Source: Spirochaetaceae bacterium | GTDB lineage: Bacteria > Spirochaetota > Spirochaetia > Treponematales > Breznakiellaceae | Assembly (NCBI GenBank): GCA_031267475.1 | Contig: JAIRZA010000088.1 | Coordinates: 1 to 6,292, forward strand | Length of the DNA: 6,292 nt | Direction of reading: 5' to 3' | Part shown: positions 4,964-6,292 of the stretch, in pieces | How positions within the stretch are numbered: the stretch's first letter is position 1 | How the letters are laid out: every line of letters starts with the position of its first letter | Position numbers and translations under genes: made by a program | Notes under the pieces: generated by a model | What the model was told of the DNA's origin: nothing | The model's input: the letters and a program-made list of their open reading frames with translations, nothing else | Database searches by the model: none

Positions 4964-5539
4964 TCATTCGGCATAATCAGAATCAATTCCAGCGCCCGCC
5001 TCTGCGTCCGCATCCACTCCTGCGCCCACATCCGCGCTCACACCTGCATCCGCGCCCGTCCCTGCGCCCGCGCCCACATCCGCGCCGCTATCGCCTACAA
5101 GATGCCGGATAATTACCGGCTCGCGCGGCGGATTCGCCAGTCTCATATCTTCGGCTTTCTTGCGCTTGTATTTGATTATTATATGATCGGCTATGGCGGC
5201 CAGCGCTGAAATGCTGAGCGCAAGGACTATGGTCGTAAGAAATTCGCTGCTCGTCATCGCGGGAGCGCCCGCCGGTTTCAAAGGCCAGGGCAGATAACGC
5301 TGGTCGCCGTTATGCTCAATGGTGCGAAAAATATCTACCGTTACTGAGGAGACTATCCATGAAAAAGGTATCGTGCCGAAGGCGATAATTTCACCCCGCC
5401 GCAAATCTTTGCTCCATTGCGGGAATTGAATTTCTTCAACAGAAATTGTTCCAGCGGCGGTTTGGGCGGACAACGGGAAAATCCCCGCTGTAAATATCAA
5501 AAACAACGCAAACCACGCCGTTTTACCCGGCAGTTTCAA
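4964..5539 (-). CDS. Exported/membrane protein of unknown function with Gly-Ala-Asp repeat tail
   Basis: I do not recognise a named family. The 191-residue protein has an N-terminal signal peptide (K-L-P-G-K, then hydrophobic W-F-A-L-F-L-I-F-T-A-G-I-F, with likely cleavage after L-S-A at about residue 25). A conserved-looking region follows (P-Q-W-S-K-D-L-R-R-G-E-I-I-A-F-G, about 40-55). A transmembrane helix lies at about 101-119, followed by a basic K-Y-K-R-K-K stop-transfer motif. The C-terminus from about 149 is a low-complexity run of Gly, Ala and Asp. This predicts a periplasmic domain of about 75 residues, one membrane span, and a cytoplasmic acidic tail. TTG at 5539 is preferred because GGGGAG lies 4 nt upstream; TTG at 5551 is also open. 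It overlaps the end of yggS by 17 bp and so is probably in that operon. The layout is reminiscent of small conserved treponemal hypotheticals, which is a recollection and not a demonstrated match. Confidence 0.75.
   Translation of the reverse strand: MKLPGKTAWFALFLIFTAGIFPLSAQTAAGTISVEEIQFPQWSKDLRRGEIIAFGTIPFSWIVSSVTVDIFRTIEHNGDQRYLPWPLKPAGAPAMTSSEFLTTIVLALSISALAAIADHIIIKYKRKKAEDMRLANPPREPVIIRHLVGDSGADVGAGAGTGADAGVSADVGAGVDADAEAGAGIDSDYAE
4967..5095 (-). repeat. Coding tandem repeat giving the Gly/Ala/Asp-rich tail
   Basis: This GC-rich, short-period repeat codes for G-A-D-x-G-A-like units at the C-terminus of the small exported protein. The + strand sequence GCGCCCACATCCGCGC occurs exactly at 5022-5037 and again at 5070-5085, 48 bp apart, which keeps the frame. 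Related 6-12 bp units fill the rest. Such tracts often vary in copy number between strains. Confidence 0.7.
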
Positions 5540-6245
5540 AGCGCTCCCCAAAAATGGCTGTTCCTATGCGGAGCAGTGTTGAACCTTCTTCGATGGCTAT
5601 TTTAAAATCGCCCGACATTCCCATCGAAAGGCAGTCCCAGTCGCAATCCGGGAAAGTCCGCCGCAAGCGCGACTGCGCTTTTACCAGATTGCGAAAAGCG
5701 CCGCGTATGGCGGCATCGTCATTGATAAAGGGCGCCATTGTCATGAGTCCGGCGGGTTTAAGGCCGCCGGCTTTTGAAGCCGCGGATTCGAGCGCCGCCT
5801 CCACTCCCGCGCATAGCGCGTCTTCATTTCTAAAGCCTGATTTTGTTTCTTCGCCGGCATTCAATTCGAAAAGTATCGTCAGAGGCGCGGGCGAGTTTGA
5901 TGCCGCAATGCGTCCTAATTCGCGCGCTATATCATCGCTGTCGACCGATTCTATGCAGTCAAAAAGCGCGGCGGCTGTCTTAGCTTTGTTTCGCTGTAAA
6001 TGCCCTATCAAATGCAGCGCGGTATCGGGATAGCGGCTCTTAAAACTGCTGAATTTTTTGGCGGCTTCCTGCACACGGCTTTCGCCGAAGAGTCTTAAAC
6101 CGGCTGCGGCGGCTTCTTCTATGAGGGATATTTCTTGAAATTTCGACACGGCCATCAGTTGAATTTCGTTAAGATTTCGCCCTGTCCGCAGGCAAACTTC
6201 GTGTATCTCGTCTTTGATTCGCTGGATATTTTCAGAGATTCCCAT
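5523..6245 (-). CDS. yggS: YggS/PLPBP-family pyridoxal-phosphate homeostasis protein
   Basis: This single-domain type III-fold PLP protein (240 residues, normal length) has no known catalysis and buffers cellular pyridoxal phosphate in characterised members. It shows the family signatures in order: A-V-S-K35-F with the PLP-binding lysine, F-G-E-S-R-V-Q-E near 60, H-L-I-G-H-L-Q-R-N-K near 87-96, F-E-L-N-A-G-E-E-T-K-S-G-F, G-L-M-T-M-A-P, and the phosphate-binding C-terminus S-M-G-M-S-G-D then R-I-G-T-A-I-F-G-E-R. ATG at 6245 (M-G-I-S-E-N-I) matches the usual family start; GTG at 6269 would add eight residues that include promoter-like sequence. It is the first gene of the leftward operon, and its stop lies inside the start of the next gene. 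Confidence 0.95.
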   Translation of the reverse strand: MGISENIQRIKDEIHEVCLRTGRNLNEIQLMAVSKFQEISLIEEAAAAGLRLFGESRVQEAAKKFSSFKSRYPDTALHLIGHLQRNKAKTAAALFDCIESVDSDDIARELGRIAASNSPAPLTILFELNAGEETKSGFRNEDALCAGVEAALESAASKAGGLKPAGLMTMAPFINDDAAIRGAFRNLVKAQSRLRRTFPDCDWDCLSMGMSGDFKIAIEEGSTLLRIGTAIFGERFETAG

Positions 6246-6252
6246 TCTTTTT

Positions 6253-6282
6253 ATAATATCAAAAACCACGCGGAACTGTAAA
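6253..6282 (-). promoter_or_regulatory. Candidate promoter for yggS
   Basis: On the minus strand TTTACA (6282-6277), 18 bp, then TATTAT (6258-6253) make a good sigma-70-type match. The predicted transcript start falls within a few bases of the yggS ATG at 6245, which would give a leaderless or nearly leaderless mRNA. No good ribosome binding site is present, which fits. The gene could instead be read from further upstream, outside the window. Confidence 0.4.
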
Positions 6283-6292
6283 CAGGTTTTTT

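Overview
The window looks like a chromosomal segment of an anaerobic bacterium, most likely a Treponema-like spirochaete. This is inferred from the all-anaerobic (class III) ribonucleotide reductase, mixed GC content, several non-ATG starts and the style of the small exported protein at 4964-5539. No rRNA or other decisive marker is present, so the taxon is tentative.

Left part (1-456): the first 31 codons of a YjbQ/UPF0047-family gene run leftwards out of the window. A gene-free stretch of about 360 bp follows. It holds two perfect back-to-back hairpins (176-224) and, next to nrdR, two overlapping promoters of the same design (380-408 and 407-435), overlaid by two NrdR-box-like palindromes.

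Centre (457-3867, + strand): nrdR (ATP-cone and zinc-ribbon repressor) overlaps nrdD (class III ribonucleoside-triphosphate reductase) by 4 bp. The NrdD frame stops just after its zinc-binding site and contains no glycyl-radical motif. The missing piece, with R-I-V-G-Y followed by a conserved N-W-N-K-G-K-type tail, starts a separate 184-residue protein at 3313-3867, where it is fused to a glutaredoxin-like CPAC domain. The two halves are separated by 322 bp in different frames. That gap holds a strong GC-rich hairpin, a 10-bp palindrome and a five-copy array of about 44 bp, and the second gene has its own strong ribosome binding site. The segment therefore appears to encode a naturally split anaerobic reductase: catalytic barrel on one chain, glycyl-radical loop plus redoxin on another. 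Both broken ends are helix-forming and charged, so they could re-associate. This is the most interesting observation here.

Right part (3970-6292, - strand): an apparent operon of yggS (PLP-binding homeostasis protein), a small exported or membrane-anchored protein of unknown function with a Gly/Ala/Asp-repeat tail, and an RluA/RluD-type 23S rRNA pseudouridine synthase. It converges on the nrd cluster with about 100 bp between them and no clear terminator. No nrdG activase, mobile-element gene, tRNA, rRNA or CRISPR array was seen.
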